Shown here: one piece after another, positions 45,041-54,605 of the stretch
How positions within the stretch are numbered: the stretch's first letter is position 1
Layout of the letters: every line of letters starts with the position of its first letter
Assembly: GCF_030316855.1 (NCBI RefSeq)
Contig: NZ_JASZYR010000006.1
Location: 212,705-276,704 of the forward strand
DNA length: 64,000 bases
Direction of reading: 5' to 3'
Origin: Variovorax sp. J22P240
Lineage (GTDB): Bacteria > Pseudomonadota > Gammaproteobacteria > Burkholderiales > Burkholderiaceae_C
Notes under the pieces: model-generated
Databases searched by the model: none
Told to the model about the DNA's origin: nothing
What the model saw: only the letters and a program-made list of their open reading frames with translations
Made by a program: the position numbers and the translations under genes

Positions 45041-46204
45041 TCAGCGGGCTGTTCGAGCAGGTGCCGGCGCGGGCTGCGCGCTCACCTTCTGGCCCGGGCG
45101 GACCTTGTGCCAGCCATCGACGATGACCTGCTCGCCTGCCTGGAGGCCATCGAGGACGACCCACTCGCCGGCCTCCTGCGCACCGACCGCCACGTTGCGA
45201 CGCACGACGGTGCCGTCGGGCGCGACGAGCGCCACACTGGCCGAGTTGGCATCGATCTGCACCGCACGTTCGGGCACGCGAATGCCCGTCTTGTGGATGC
45301 CCGATGCGATGCGCCCCCGCACGAACTGGCCCGGCAGCAAGGTGCGCGACGCATTCGGAAACTGCGCGCGGATCGTCTGTGTGCCGGTAGAGGGATCGAC
45401 CGCAAGATCGGTGAAGTCGAGGTAGCCCGGCTCGCCGTACTCCTGCCCGTTCGCCAGGATCAGCCGCACTTCGACATGCGCCATGTCGGGCACCTTGAGC
45501 GCGCCCGCCCGCACCTGCTGCATGAAGTCGAGGATCACGGTGTTGGACTGCGTGAAGATGGCGCTGATCGGCTGCAGCTGGTTCACCTGCGTCATCAGCG
45601 TCGCGGCACTCGCGCTGACCAGCGCGCCTTCAGTGACCTGGGCGCGGCCCACGCGGCCGGCAATCGGTGCCCGCACGGTGCTGCGCTCGAAACGCAGCTG
45701 GGCGCGCGTCACTTCGGCACGCGCATCGCTCACGTTGGCCTCTGCTTGCCGCAAGGCGGTCTCCGCCGCTTCGAATTCCTGTGCGCTCACCGCCTGCCGG
45801 CTGACCAGCGGCCTGAAGCGCGAGACGATGGAGGCTGCATTGGAGCGCGCCGCCTCCGCCCGGCTCAACGCAGCCTTGGCCTGCTGCAACAGGGCGCTGT
45901 AGTCACGCGGGTCGATCAGGAACAAGGGCGCGCCCGCGGGCACGTCCGTGCCTTCCTGGTACAGCCGGCGCTCGACGATCCCGTCGACACGGGCCCGCAC
46001 TTCCGCCGTCCGGACGGGCTCGATCCGGCCGGGGAGTTCGACGGTACTGGAAACAGGGGCTGCTTCGACCTTGACCACCAGAACGGTCGTCGGCGGTGCA
46101 GCGGCCATCGGCGAGGCTTGATCGTTGTTGCCACAGGCAGCGCAGGCGAGCGCAAGCAACTGGACGGCAATCAATGCAGGGCGTCTGGCTGATCGATGCG
46201 GCAA
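45041..46204 (-). CDS. RND efflux periplasmic adaptor (MexA/AcrA type lipoprotein)
   Basis: A 387-residue membrane-fusion protein. I place the start at TTG 46204: AAGGA lies seven bases upstream, and the product then opens with a clean lipoprotein signal (MPHRSARRPALIAVQLLALA, lipobox Cys24). The open frame to 46315 adds a polar leader without a signal. The lipoyl-like motif is VRARVDGIVERRLYQEGTDV and the hairpin segment is SRQAVSAQEFEAAETAL; the second half is GRVGRAQVTEGALV. It is the first gene of the tripartite operon, 14 bases before the pump. Confidence 0.9.
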   Translation of the reverse strand: MPHRSARRPALIAVQLLALACAACGNNDQASPMAAAPPTTVLVVKVEAAPVSSTVELPGRIEPVRTAEVRARVDGIVERRLYQEGTDVPAGAPLFLIDPRDYSALLQQAKAALSRAEAARSNAASIVSRFRPLVSRQAVSAQEFEAAETALRQAEANVSDARAEVTRAQLRFERSTVRAPIAGRVGRAQVTEGALVSASAATLMTQVNQLQPISAIFTQSNTVILDFMQQVRAGALKVPDMAHVEVRLILANGQEYGEPGYLDFTDLAVDPSTGTQTIRAQFPNASRTLLPGQFVRGRIASGIHKTGIRVPERAVQIDANSASVALVAPDGTVVRRNVAVGAQEAGEWVVLDGLQAGEQVIVDGWHKVRPGQKVSAQPAPAPARTAR

Positions 46205-46404
46205 TCGATGTTCCTTGGAGAAGGGATTCTTCGCGTTGGGATGCTCGACAGAATAGCAAAGTAGCGTGTCGGCGCGAGGCGCATCTTCGTCAAGCAGCGC
46301 GCCTGCCGACAGCAAGAACGTCCAGGTTTACAAGCGAGCGCCGTGCCGGTAAAAGCCACGAGCCCGCACCTGTTCGAGGCAACTCACCGGAGCCAAGTGG
46401 GAAC

Positions 46405-47511
46405 ATGATCTTTATGGGGCGTCTTGCCATTGCATGGGCGACGGTGGTGCTGTTCTTCCTTCTTGGAGATGCATGGCTGGCCGATCCCGGTGCGGGTTTG
46501 CGCGCGGCGGTGCTATTTCTCTGGCTGTTCGCGGCGATCCTCTGGTGCGCGTTCGGCGTCGTGGAGCAAGCGGACCATCTCGCGAACCTCCTCGGCGAGC
46601 CGCTGGGCTCGCTGGTGCTCACGCTGTCCATCGTGATCATCGAGGTCGTGCTGATCGCGGCGGTGGCGCTCGGCAGCGAGGCCACGCCGACGCTGGGACG
46701 CGACACGATGTTTGCCGTGGTGATGATCGCGCTGAACGCAGGGGTCGGGCTGGCCCTGCTACTGGGCGGGCTGCGACATCGCGAACAGGCCTACAACCTG
46801 CAGGGCGCCGTGGCGTATCTCGCGGTGATCATCCCGTTGGCGTCGATCGCGCTCATCCTGCCCAACTTCACGCAGGCTGTTCCGTCCGGGAGCCTGACGA
46901 CTATCCAGGCGGTCTTCTTCTCGCTCTTCACCCTTCTGCTCTATGCCATCTTCCTGTTGATCCAGACCCAGCGCCACCAGGGATTCTTCGTCGAGGCGCC
47001 GGCCGAGGGGACCGCTCGAGCAGCTGCAGGCATGCACGAGAAGCGCAGTCCATCAGGCGCCGCGTTGGTGCGTCACACCTTCCTGCTCCTGGTCACGTTG
47101 CTGCCCATCGTGCTTCTGTCCGGGCGACTCGCCATGTTGATCGACCACGGCACTGCCGCGCTCGGAGCCCCTGCTGCCTTGGGCGGGGTACTCATCGCGA
47201 TCATCGTCTTTGCGCCCGAAGGGATCACCGCGTTGGCGGCGGCGCGTGCCAATCAACTGCAGCGGTCGATCAACCTGTGTCTCGGGGCTGCGACCTCCAC
47301 CATAGGGCTCACGGTACCGGCGATCCTCGTCATCGGGCTCATGACTGGAAAGACCATGATCCTCGGTCTCGAACCGACAGGCGTGACTTTGCTCGTTCTC
47401 ACCTTGATCCTGAGCACGCTCACGTTCTCCGGGCCGCGCACGACGGTCCTTGAGGGTGCAGTGCACCTGGTCGTGTTCCTCGTCTACGTGGTCCTGATCT
47501 TCAGCCCTTGA
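46405..47511 (+). CDS. Calcium/proton antiporter-like cation transporter (ChaA/y4hA type)
   Basis: A 368-residue inner-membrane protein of the Ca2+:cation antiporter superfamily. About eleven helices are seen. The two alpha-repeat acidic sites are LSIVIIEVVLIAAVALGSEA (near residue 75) and VFAPEGITALAAARANQLQR (near residue 270). The start at ATG 46405 is the first of two nearby Mets. It is divergent from the RND operon across a 200-base gap. ChaA-type proteins expel Ca2+, Na+ or K+ in exchange for H+; the ion here is not certain. Confidence 0.88.
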   Translation: MIFMGRLAIAWATVVLFFLLGDAWLADPGAGLRAAVLFLWLFAAILWCAFGVVEQADHLANLLGEPLGSLVLTLSIVIIEVVLIAAVALGSEATPTLGRDTMFAVVMIALNAGVGLALLLGGLRHREQAYNLQGAVAYLAVIIPLASIALILPNFTQAVPSGSLTTIQAVFFSLFTLLLYAIFLLIQTQRHQGFFVEAPAEGTARAAAGMHEKRSPSGAALVRHTFLLLVTLLPIVLLSGRLAMLIDHGTAALGAPAALGGVLIAIIVFAPEGITALAAARANQLQRSINLCLGAATSTIGLTVPAILVIGLMTGKTMILGLEPTGVTLLVLTLILSTLTFSGPRTTVLEGAVHLVVFLVYVVLIFSP

Positions 47512-47609
47512 ACCCGGTCTGGTGTAACCGCAGAGAAGGGCATAGGATGCGAACCCTTCGCGACCTCGCGTTGTCCAGCTTCTTCCAACGATGTTTGTGG
47601 AGGTGAGTC

Positions 47610-48845
47610 ATGGCGCATAGAGAATCCGAGCCGCATCCGAATGCTGCAATGCAGCGCCGCAGACTGATCTGCGGGATCGGAGCGACCTTGGGTGCCGCAA
47701 TGGTCGTCCCGCGCGGCGTGCACGCACAGGCTGCCAAGGCCGCGCCGGTGGGCCCGCCCAGCACCATCACGCAGCCGCCCCGCGACTTCAGCCACCGCGG
47801 CGCGCCGACCACCTATTTCACCGACCCCGACGTGCTGACGGTCGATCCGGCCTTCGACGGCCTGCGTCAGCCCAACGCCCCGATCCAGCGGCTCTGGACC
47901 GGCGCCTTGTGGGCCGAAGGGCCGGCATGGAATTCGGTTGGCCGTTTCCTCGTATGGAGCGACATCCCGAACAACCGCCAGCTTCGCTGGAGCGAGGATG
48001 ACGGGCACGTCAGCGTGTTCCGGTCGCCCTCCAACAACAGCAACGGCAACTCGTTCGATTTCCAGGGACGGCAGCTCTCCTGCGAGCACCTGACGCGAAG
48101 AGTCGTGCGCTACGAACTCGATGGCTCGGCGACGATCCTCGCTTCGACCTTCAATGGCAAGCGGCTCAACTCGCCCAACGACATCGTTTCCCATACTGAC
48201 GGCAGCTACTGGTTCACCGACCCACCCTACGGCGCCCAGCTCTATGAAGGCACGGTCGACGCCGCCGGCGGGCCCGCCAACAAGGCCGGGCGCCTGAACC
48301 CCAGGCTGGGGCAACCGCCGGAGATCGGCTCCTACAAGCGCGAGTTGCCGACCGCGGTCTACCGGCTGGACAAGAACGGCACGCTGACGCAGGTGGCCGG
48401 CGAAGACATCGTGCCGGACCCCAACGGCCTGTGCTTCTCGCCCGATTTCAAGAAGCTCTACATCGTCAGCACCGGCCAGGGGCCGGGCGACACCATTCCG
48501 GGTGGCAAGGGCGAGATGCATGTGTTCGACGTCGGAGCGGACAACAAGCTCAGCGGCGGCAAGCGCTTCAGCGACTTCATGATCGACGGCGTGAAGTGCG
48601 GGCCCGACGGTGTCCGGGCCGACGTGGACGGCAACCTCTGGTGCTCCAGCAACGCCGGGCGCAACGTGGGCTACAGCGGCGTGACGGTGTGGACGCCGCA
48701 AGGCAAGCTCATCGGCCGCATCCGGCTGCCCGAGGTCTGCGGCAATGTCTGCTTCGGCGGGCCCAAGCGCAACCGGTTGTTCATGGCGGCCAGCCAATCG
48801 CTGTACGCGGTCTACACGGCGACCCAGGGAGCCGCGCCGGCCTGA
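47610..48845 (+). CDS. SMP-30/gluconolactonase-family protein, exported
   Basis: A 411-residue six-bladed propeller hydrolase. The N-terminal signal (RRRLICGIGATLGAAMVV, ending VHAQA) has an Arg run that could be Tat. Metal and substrate segments are WAEGPAWNSVGRFLVWSDIP, RLNSPNDIVSHTDGSYWFTD, PDPNGLCFSPDFKKLY and GVKCGPDGVRADVDGNLWCS. Members hydrolyse gluconolactone or other lactones. Its export suggests oxidised sugar lactones in the periplasm. It is a single gene with a clear upstream GTGGAGG site. Confidence 0.9.
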   Translation: MAHRESEPHPNAAMQRRRLICGIGATLGAAMVVPRGVHAQAAKAAPVGPPSTITQPPRDFSHRGAPTTYFTDPDVLTVDPAFDGLRQPNAPIQRLWTGALWAEGPAWNSVGRFLVWSDIPNNRQLRWSEDDGHVSVFRSPSNNSNGNSFDFQGRQLSCEHLTRRVVRYELDGSATILASTFNGKRLNSPNDIVSHTDGSYWFTDPPYGAQLYEGTVDAAGGPANKAGRLNPRLGQPPEIGSYKRELPTAVYRLDKNGTLTQVAGEDIVPDPNGLCFSPDFKKLYIVSTGQGPGDTIPGGKGEMHVFDVGADNKLSGGKRFSDFMIDGVKCGPDGVRADVDGNLWCSSNAGRNVGYSGVTVWTPQGKLIGRIRLPEVCGNVCFGGPKRNRLFMAASQSLYAVYTATQGAAPA

Positions 48846-48930
48846 AGCATCCTTCTTCGAAGGGCTGGCGGAGCCCGGCGCGCATATAGTGAAGGCGGAT
48901 CGGACGTGATCCCTATTGCCGGAGCTGCCC

Positions 48931-49263
48931 ATGTCGCTTGCGAAATCGAAGTCCTGCCTTCTCGCCCTGCTGCTCTGCGTGCCGCTCTCCGCGCTCGCCA
49001 TGACGACGACGACCACGCGCCCGCTCAATGTGCGCGGCGGCCCCGATCGGGCCTTCGAGGTGGTGGCTGTTCTTCCTGCACGGACTTCCGTTCGCGTGAA
49101 CGGTTGCATCAGCAACTGGCGCTGGTGCCGCATCGACTCCCGGCGTCACCGCGGGTGGGTCGACTCCCGGTACTTGCAGCACTCCGTTCGCGGCCGGGTG
49201 CCGGTCATCAACGACAGGCGCTGGTCGCCGTCCGGACCTGGACACTCCCGCCCTGCAGGCTGA
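48931..49263 (+). CDS. Exported SH3-like domain protein
   Basis: A 110-residue protein. The start at 48931 has GGAG six bases upstream and gives the signal MSLAKSKSCLLALLLCVPLS. The mature part is one bacterial SH3 unit: RPLNVRGGPDRAFEVVAVLP, then WRWCRIDSRRHRGWVDSRYL. Such domains bind cell-wall or protein ligands. It is followed after 28 bases by a DUF4124 gene, and both are small exported proteins. Confidence 0.8.
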   Translation: MSLAKSKSCLLALLLCVPLSALAMTTTTTRPLNVRGGPDRAFEVVAVLPARTSVRVNGCISNWRWCRIDSRRHRGWVDSRYLQHSVRGRVPVINDRRWSPSGPGHSRPAG

Positions 49264-49291
49264 CGCCTCCTCGGGCGACAATGAACGCTCC

Positions 49292-49843
49292 ATGCGCCAG
49301 TTGCTCATCCTCGCGATCGCGACCACGCTCGGCCTCGCGGCCGACGCCGAGGTGATCCGCTGCGAGGACGCCGCCGGCAACGTGAGCTATACCGATGGTT
49401 CGTGTTCGGCCGGCTCCAGGCCGGTGGGGCGCGTGTCGGTGCCGGAACCGGCGAGGCCGGCACGCGGTGGCGAGGATGTTCCCCGCGCCGCACTGCCACA
49501 GGGTTATCCGGGGGACGCCGTTCGGCCGATGCCGCAACCGTCAGGCCCCGCCATCATCGACTCCCGTGGCGCATCCGGCAGCAACGAGCAGTCCACCGAT
49601 TCACGCTGGAGCGACCGTGGCGACGACCCCGTAGTGATCGACTACGGCTACCCCTACCCCGGCGGCGCCTATCGCCAGCCCCAGCGGCCGCGCGACATGC
49701 GGCCCCGAATCCGCAACTGCGACGCGCAGGGTTGCGAGGACAAGCAGGGCAACCACTACGACCGCTCCGGCCAGTTGGACCGCTACCGGAGCATCGACGG
49801 CAAGACCTGCCGGCCGGTGGGGACGACCACCATCTGCCGCTGA
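49292..49843 (+). CDS. DUF4124 domain-containing exported protein
   Basis: A 183-residue protein. The signal is MRQLLILAIATTLGLAADAE and is followed directly by VIRCEDAAGNVSYTDGSCSA, a typical DUF4124 unit. The middle is Pro/Gly/Arg-rich and disordered. Cysteines near the C-terminus (NCDAQGC, GKTCRP, TICR) may form disulfides. The family function is unknown. Its stop lies 6 bases from the convergent lolD stop. Confidence 0.75.
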   Translation: MRQLLILAIATTLGLAADAEVIRCEDAAGNVSYTDGSCSAGSRPVGRVSVPEPARPARGGEDVPRAALPQGYPGDAVRPMPQPSGPAIIDSRGASGSNEQSTDSRWSDRGDDPVVIDYGYPYPGGAYRQPQRPRDMRPRIRNCDAQGCEDKQGNHYDRSGQLDRYRSIDGKTCRPVGTTTICR

Positions 49844-49849
49844 GCGGGG

Positions 49850-50527
49850 TCAGTTCGCGAGCCGGCCCGCAGTCAGCCGCAGCACGCGATCGCAGCGCAA
49901 GGCGAGGCTCTCGTCATGCGTGACCATCACGAAGGCAGTCCCCCGGTCGTGCGCCAGCTGAAGCATCAGCGCAAAGACGCCGTCGGCGGTCGCGCGATCG
50001 AGGTTGCCGGTCGGCTCGTCGGCCAGCACGCAATCCGGCTGCGTCACCAGCGCACGCGCAATGGCCACGCGCTGGCGTTCGCCGCCCGACAGCTCGGCGG
50101 GCCGGTGCTGCACCCGTTCGCCGAGGCCCACGGCTTTGAGCATGGACACTGCCGCATCCGTCGACTGGGCGGGTGGCATGCGCCGGATCTTGAGCGGCAT
50201 CGCCACGTTGTCGAGCGCGCTGAACTCCGGCAGAAGGTGATGGAACTGATAGACGAAGCCGAGGTGCATGTTGCGCAGGCGGCCCTGCTCGGCCGCGTCC
50301 ACGTGCGCGATGTTCTCGCCATGCAGTTCCACGCTGCCGGCCGTGGGCGCGTCGAGCCCGCCCATCAGATGCAGCAGCGTGCTCTTGCCGGAGCCCGAGG
50401 CGCCGACGATCGCGAGCGTCTCGCCCGCGTGCACGTCGAGATCGACGCCATGCAGCACGGTGAGATCGATGCGGCCTTCATGGAAGCGCTTGGTCAGTCC
50501 GCGGACTTTCAGCACCACATCACTCAT
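49850..50527 (-). CDS. lolD: Lipoprotein-releasing system ATP-binding protein LolD
   Basis: A 225-residue ATPase that powers release of lipoproteins from the inner membrane. Walker A is GASGSGKST, the LolD-type motif is [20 protein letters not shown], the signature is LSGGERQR, Walker B is [12 protein letters not shown], and the H-loop is VTHDESLAL. Its start overlaps the permease stop by eight bases, so it is coupled to it. The [11 protein letters not shown] motif separates it from related MacB/FtsE ATPases. Confidence 0.95.
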   Translation of the reverse strand: MSDVVLKVRGLTKRFHEGRIDLTVLHGVDLDVHAGETLAIVGASGSGKSTLLHLMGGLDAPTAGSVELHGENIAHVDAAEQGRLRNMHLGFVYQFHHLLPEFSALDNVAMPLKIRRMPPAQSTDAAVSMLKAVGLGERVQHRPAELSGGERQRVAIARALVTQPDCVLADEPTGNLDRATADGVFALMLQLAHDRGTAFVMVTHDESLALRCDRVLRLTAGRLAN

Positions 50528-51776
50528 AGCGCAACGCCTCCGCGGGATTGACGCGGCTCGCGCGCCAGCTCGGGTAGAGGGTTGCCACGAAAGCGAGGAT
50601 GAGCGAGATCACCGTGATCGGCACGATGTCGCCGCGCTGGGGGTCGCTCGGCATCTTGCTGATGAGGTAGATGTCCTTCGGCAGGAAGCTCGCATGGAAC
50701 AGCCGCTCCAGCGCCGGCACGATCACATCGATGTTGTAGGCAATGCCCAGCCCCAGCAGCAGGCCGCCGAGCGTGCCGATGACGCCGACCATCGCGCCCT
50801 GCACCACGAAGATGCCCATGATGCTCTTCGGGCTCGATCCCAGCGTGCGCAGGATCGCGATGTCGGCGCGCTTGTCCGTCACTGTCATCACCAGCGTCGA
50901 AACGAGATTGAAGGCCGCGACGGCGACGATCAGCGTGAGGATGATGAACATCATGCGTTTCTCGACCTGCACGGCCGCGAACCAGGTCTTGTTGGCGCGC
51001 GTCCAGTCGCGGATCAGGAAGGAGCCCGGCAGCGTGGCGCCGAGTTCCTCGGCCACCTCGCGCGCCTGGTGCAGGTTCTTGAGCTTGAGGCGCACGCCGG
51101 TCGGGCCTTCGAGCCGGAACACGCGTGCGGCGTCCTGCTCGTGGATCATGGCGAGCGCCGAGTCGTATTCGTAGTGGCCCGAATCGAAAGTGCCGACCAC
51201 GGTGAACGGCTTGAAGCGCGGCAGCACGCCGGCCGGCGTGACCTGTCCGCCCGGCGCCACCAGCGTGACCTGGTCGCCCACGCGCACGAAGAGCGATCGC
51301 GCCAGTTCGACGCCCAGCACGATGCCGAACTCGCCCGGCACCAGTTTGTCGAGCGCGCCCTGCTGCGCGGTCGTGGAAATGTCGGTCACCTGGGGTTCCA
51401 GCGTCGGCTCGATGCCGCGCACCAGTGCGCCCTTCATGTCTTCGCCGCGCGCGATCAGCGCCTGCGCGGCAATGAAGGGCGCGACGCCGACCACCTGGGG
51501 GTTCTTGCGCGCGCCGGCCATGATCGCGTCGAGATCGCCGAGCGCCTGGCCGTCACGCGAGAAGATCTCGATGTGCGAGATCACGCCGAGCATGCGGTCG
51601 GTCACTTCCTTCTGGAAGCCGTTCATCACGCTCAGCACGATGATCAGTGCCGCCACGCCCAGCGCGATGCCGAACATCGAGACACCGGAGATGAAGGAGA
51701 TGAAGCCGTTGCGCCGCGTGGCCCGGCCCGCGCGCGTGTAACGCCAGCCGAGTTGCAGTTCGTAGGGAAGTCGCAT
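50520..51776 (-). CDS. lolC: Lipoprotein-releasing system permease (LolC/LolE type)
   Basis: A 418-residue FtsX-like permease that extracts outer-membrane lipoproteins for LolA. It begins [17 protein letters not shown] and has [20 protein letters not shown] (first helix), a large periplasmic domain, and three C-terminal helices ([40 protein letters not shown]). A single permease gene precedes lolD, so a homodimer (LolF-like arrangement) is likely, which makes the LolC name approximate. The start at 51776 is used; upstream sequence in frame is not protein-like. Confidence 0.92.
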   Translation of the reverse strand: MRLPYELQLGWRYTRAGRATRRNGFISFISGVSMFGIALGVAALIIVLSVMNGFQKEVTDRMLGVISHIEIFSRDGQALGDLDAIMAGARKNPQVVGVAPFIAAQALIARGEDMKGALVRGIEPTLEPQVTDISTTAQQGALDKLVPGEFGIVLGVELARSLFVRVGDQVTLVAPGGQVTPAGVLPRFKPFTVVGTFDSGHYEYDSALAMIHEQDAARVFRLEGPTGVRLKLKNLHQAREVAEELGATLPGSFLIRDWTRANKTWFAAVQVEKRMMFIILTLIVAVAAFNLVSTLVMTVTDKRADIAILRTLGSSPKSIMGIFVVQGAMVGVIGTLGGLLLGLGIAYNIDVIVPALERLFHASFLPKDIYLISKMPSDPQRGDIVPITVISLILAFVATLYPSWRASRVNPAEALRYE

Positions 51777-51898
51777 CAGGCCTCCCGCCGGGCCATCCCA
51801 AGGAAGGCCTGCGCCCCCTCGGGGGGCAGCGAATACACGAAGTGATGAGCGTGGGGGCTGTTCATCGCCGGGATTGTGGCATCCCGGACAATAGGCCC

Positions 51899-52867
51899 AT
51901 GTCAGCCTTGCTCTCTTCCCGCCATCTCCTGATTCCCTTCGCCGGCCGTGGCTCGCCCGCTTGCCGCGAGGCGCTGGCGGGATTGCGCCTGCCGAAGCTC
52001 GAAGCGCTACTGTCCCGGCTGACGCTCGTCCACGAGGACGTGCAGGACGACAGCACACTCTCGCCGCCGCACGAGCGTGCGCTCGCCGATGCCCTGGGCA
52101 TTGCAGCAGCGGACGGCTGCATCCCCTGGGCAGCGCTGGAAGCAAAGCAGTCCGGCCTGGCGTCGGCCGAGGACAGCGCAAGCTGGGGCATGGCGACGCT
52201 GTGCCACTGGCAGGTGGGCATCGACGACGTGGTGCTGGGCGACCCGGCGGCGATCGAGATCGACGCCGCCGAATCCGCTGCGCTGCTGGCGGCCGCGCAC
52301 CCCTTTTTCGAGGAAGATGGCATCGCGCTGCACGCATCGGCCACGCCCGGCCGTTGGCTGGCAAACGGCAAGATCTTCGACAACTTGTCGACGGCATCGA
52401 TCGATCGCGCGGTCGGCTTCCCCATTTCGCAGTGGTCGCCTTTGTCCGATGCGGCGCGACCCCTGCGCAGGCTCCAGAACGAAATGCAGATGCTGCTCTA
52501 CACCGAGAGAGTGAACGACGCGCGCACGGCGCGCGGCGTGCCACCGATCAATTCCTTCTGGCTCAGCGGCACAGGCCGCCTGCCGGATTCCTTCGCCCCG
52601 AACCATCCCGCCCCCATCGTCGCCGACACGCTGCGCACGCCCGCTTTGCGCGATGACGGCGCCGGATGGGCGTCAGCGTGGCAGGCGATCGATGCCGGCC
52701 CAGTGGCGGAACTGCTCGACGACTACACGCGCGGCGCCGAGGTCACGCTCACGCTGTGCGGCGATCGCGGCACGCGACGCTTCGGCGTGCAATCACGCGG
52801 CATGGTGCAGTGGGCCAAAGGCCTGTTCAACCGGCCGGGCGCGGCCATCGCGCTGGAGGCGCTGTGA
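51899..52867 (+). CDS. RpfE-type/phosphoglycerate mutase-like regulatory protein
   Basis: A 322-residue protein of a family found beside recJ in Burkholderiales and named for RpfE or cofactor-independent phosphoglycerate mutase-like proteins. Recognisable segments are CHWQVGIDDVVLGDPAAIEI, TPGRWLANGKIFDNLSTASI, MQMLLYTERVNDARTARGVP and INSFWLSGTGRLP. I see no full metal-binding set of the alkaline-phosphatase fold, so enzymatic activity is doubtful. The start at 51899 fits the N-terminus MSALLSSRHLLIPFAG. It is two bases upstream of recJ. Confidence 0.75.
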   Translation: MSALLSSRHLLIPFAGRGSPACREALAGLRLPKLEALLSRLTLVHEDVQDDSTLSPPHERALADALGIAAADGCIPWAALEAKQSGLASAEDSASWGMATLCHWQVGIDDVVLGDPAAIEIDAAESAALLAAAHPFFEEDGIALHASATPGRWLANGKIFDNLSTASIDRAVGFPISQWSPLSDAARPLRRLQNEMQMLLYTERVNDARTARGVPPINSFWLSGTGRLPDSFAPNHPAPIVADTLRTPALRDDGAGWASAWQAIDAGPVAELLDDYTRGAEVTLTLCGDRGTRRFGVQSRGMVQWAKGLFNRPGAAIALEAL

Positions 52868-52869
52868 TC

Positions 52870-54579
52870 ATGAAGATCGTCGCCCGCGACATCCCCCCGC
52901 GCAGCGCCTGGGCGCTCGAACAGGCCGGCGTGCATCCGCTGCTGGCGCGGCTCTACGCCGCGCGCGGCGTGCTGGGCAAGGAAGAACTCGACGACGGCCT
53001 CGCGCGCCTTCTGCCGCCCAACACGTTGCGCGGCACACGCGAGGCGGCCGTGCTGCTGGCCGATGCGATACGCGACGACAAGCGCCTGTGCGTCGTCGCC
53101 GACTACGACTGCGATGGCGCGACCGCCTGCGCCGTCGCCGTGCGTGGGCTGCGCCTGCTCGGCGCCAAGCACGCGAGCTATCTCGTGCCCGACCGCGTGA
53201 TCGATGGCTACGGCCTCACGCCTCCGATCGCCGAGCGCGTGGCGGACAGCGGCGCCGACATGCTCATCACGGTCGACAACGGCATCGCGAGCGTCGAAGG
53301 CGTGGCGGCCGCCAAGGCACGCCATCTGTCGGTGCTGGTGACCGATCACCACCTCCCGGGCTCGTCGCTGCCCGAGGCCGACGTGCTCGTGAATCCGAAC
53401 CAGCCCGGCTGCGACTTCGAGAGCAAGAGCATCGCCGGCGTGGGCGTGATGTTCTACGTGCTGCTCGCGCTGCGCTCCGAGTTGCGCACGCGCGGCGTGT
53501 TCGACGTGGCGACGCAACCCAAGCTCGACGCCCTGCTGCCCCTGGTCGCGCTCGGCACCGTGGCGGACGTGGTTCGGCTCGACGCCAACAATCGCCGGCT
53601 GGTCGCCCAGGGCCTGCGTCGCATCCGCGCCGGTGCCATGCCTGCCGGCATCGCGGCGCTCTTCAAGGCGGCAGGCCGCAATGCGGCATCTGCAACCACC
53701 TTCGACTTCGGCTTTGCGCTCGGCCCGCGCATCAACGCCGCAGGACGTCTTGCCGACATGACGCTCGGCATCGAATGCCTGCTGACCGACGACGCCGGCC
53801 GCGCGGATGAACTGGCGCGCACGCTCGACGGCATCAACCGCGAGCGGCGCGACATCGAAGGCGGCATGCGCGACAAAGCGCTCGTGCTCGCGGAATCGCT
53901 GTTCGACGACACACAAGCACCGCCTGCTGCGATCAGCGTGTTCGGCGCGGATTTCCATGAAGGCGTGGTCGGCATCGTCGCCTCGCGCATCAAGGAACGC
54001 TTCCACCGGCCGACTTTCGTCTTCGCGGCGAGCGGCGCCGATGGCAAGTCGCACGAGCTCAAGGGCTCGGGCCGATCCATTCCTGGCTTTCATCTGCGCG
54101 ATGCACTCGACCTCGTCGCCAAGCGGCATCCCGGCGTGCTGCTGCGCTTCGGCGGCCATGCGATGGCGGCCGGCTGCACCGTGGCGCGGGAGCAATTCCC
54201 GACCTTCGAACAGGCGCTCGCCGAAGTGGCACAGGAGTGGCTCGACGCCGCGACCCTCACACGCCGGCTGGACACCGACGGACCGCTCGCGCCGGAGTAC
54301 CTGCGCGTGGATCTGGTAGATACGCTGCACCGCGAGGTGTGGGGCCAGGGCTTTGCGCCGCCGACCTTCAGCGAGGAAGTGGAAGTAGTCTCGCAGCGCC
54401 TCGTCGGCGAGAAGCACCTGGCGCTGAAGCTCAAGCACCGCGGCAAGCCGGTGGACGGCATCTGGTTCGGTCACACCGAGCCGCTGCCGCCGAAGGTGGT
54501 GATCGCCTGGCGGCTCGACGCGGACGAATGGCAGGGGGTGCGTCGCGTCAGGTTTCTCGTGGAGGGCGCGGAGGTCTGA
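52870..54579 (+). CDS. recJ: Single-strand DNA exonuclease RecJ
   Basis: A 569-residue 5'-3' ssDNA exonuclease acting in recombination and mismatch repair. DHH motifs are VVADYDCDGATACAV (near residue 76), TVDNGIAS, VTDHHLPGSSLPEADVLVNP and GTVADVV; the DHHA1 part has LRFGGHAMAAGC, and a C-terminal OB-like domain follows. The start is ATG 52870, two bases after the preceding stop. All catalytic Asp/His motifs are intact. Confidence 0.95.
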   Translation: MKIVARDIPPRSAWALEQAGVHPLLARLYAARGVLGKEELDDGLARLLPPNTLRGTREAAVLLADAIRDDKRLCVVADYDCDGATACAVAVRGLRLLGAKHASYLVPDRVIDGYGLTPPIAERVADSGADMLITVDNGIASVEGVAAAKARHLSVLVTDHHLPGSSLPEADVLVNPNQPGCDFESKSIAGVGVMFYVLLALRSELRTRGVFDVATQPKLDALLPLVALGTVADVVRLDANNRRLVAQGLRRIRAGAMPAGIAALFKAAGRNAASATTFDFGFALGPRINAAGRLADMTLGIECLLTDDAGRADELARTLDGINRERRDIEGGMRDKALVLAESLFDDTQAPPAAISVFGADFHEGVVGIVASRIKERFHRPTFVFAASGADGKSHELKGSGRSIPGFHLRDALDLVAKRHPGVLLRFGGHAMAAGCTVAREQFPTFEQALAEVAQEWLDAATLTRRLDTDGPLAPEYLRVDLVDTLHREVWGQGFAPPTFSEEVEVVSQRLVGEKHLALKLKHRGKPVDGIWFGHTEPLPPKVVIAWRLDADEWQGVRRVRFLVEGAEV

Positions 54580-54605
54580 AGCTTCCGGGCCTGCCGCGCT
54601 TCAGA
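54575..54605. terminator. Palindrome across the convergent recJ and beta-barrel gene stops
   Basis: TCTGAAGC (54575-54582) and GCTTCAGA (54598-54605) form a perfect eight-base stem with a 15-base loop. It contains the TGA of recJ and the opposing TGA of the neighbouring gene. A shared bidirectional terminator is possible, but neither side has a T-run, so termination is unproven. Confidence 0.35.

Noticed and set aside
41430..45425. A 1331-codon open frame on the plus strand
   Set aside because: It is antisense to the RND pump and adaptor, which have complete family motifs. Its product is Arg/His/Asp-rich without any recognisable domain, the usual shadow in high-GC DNA.
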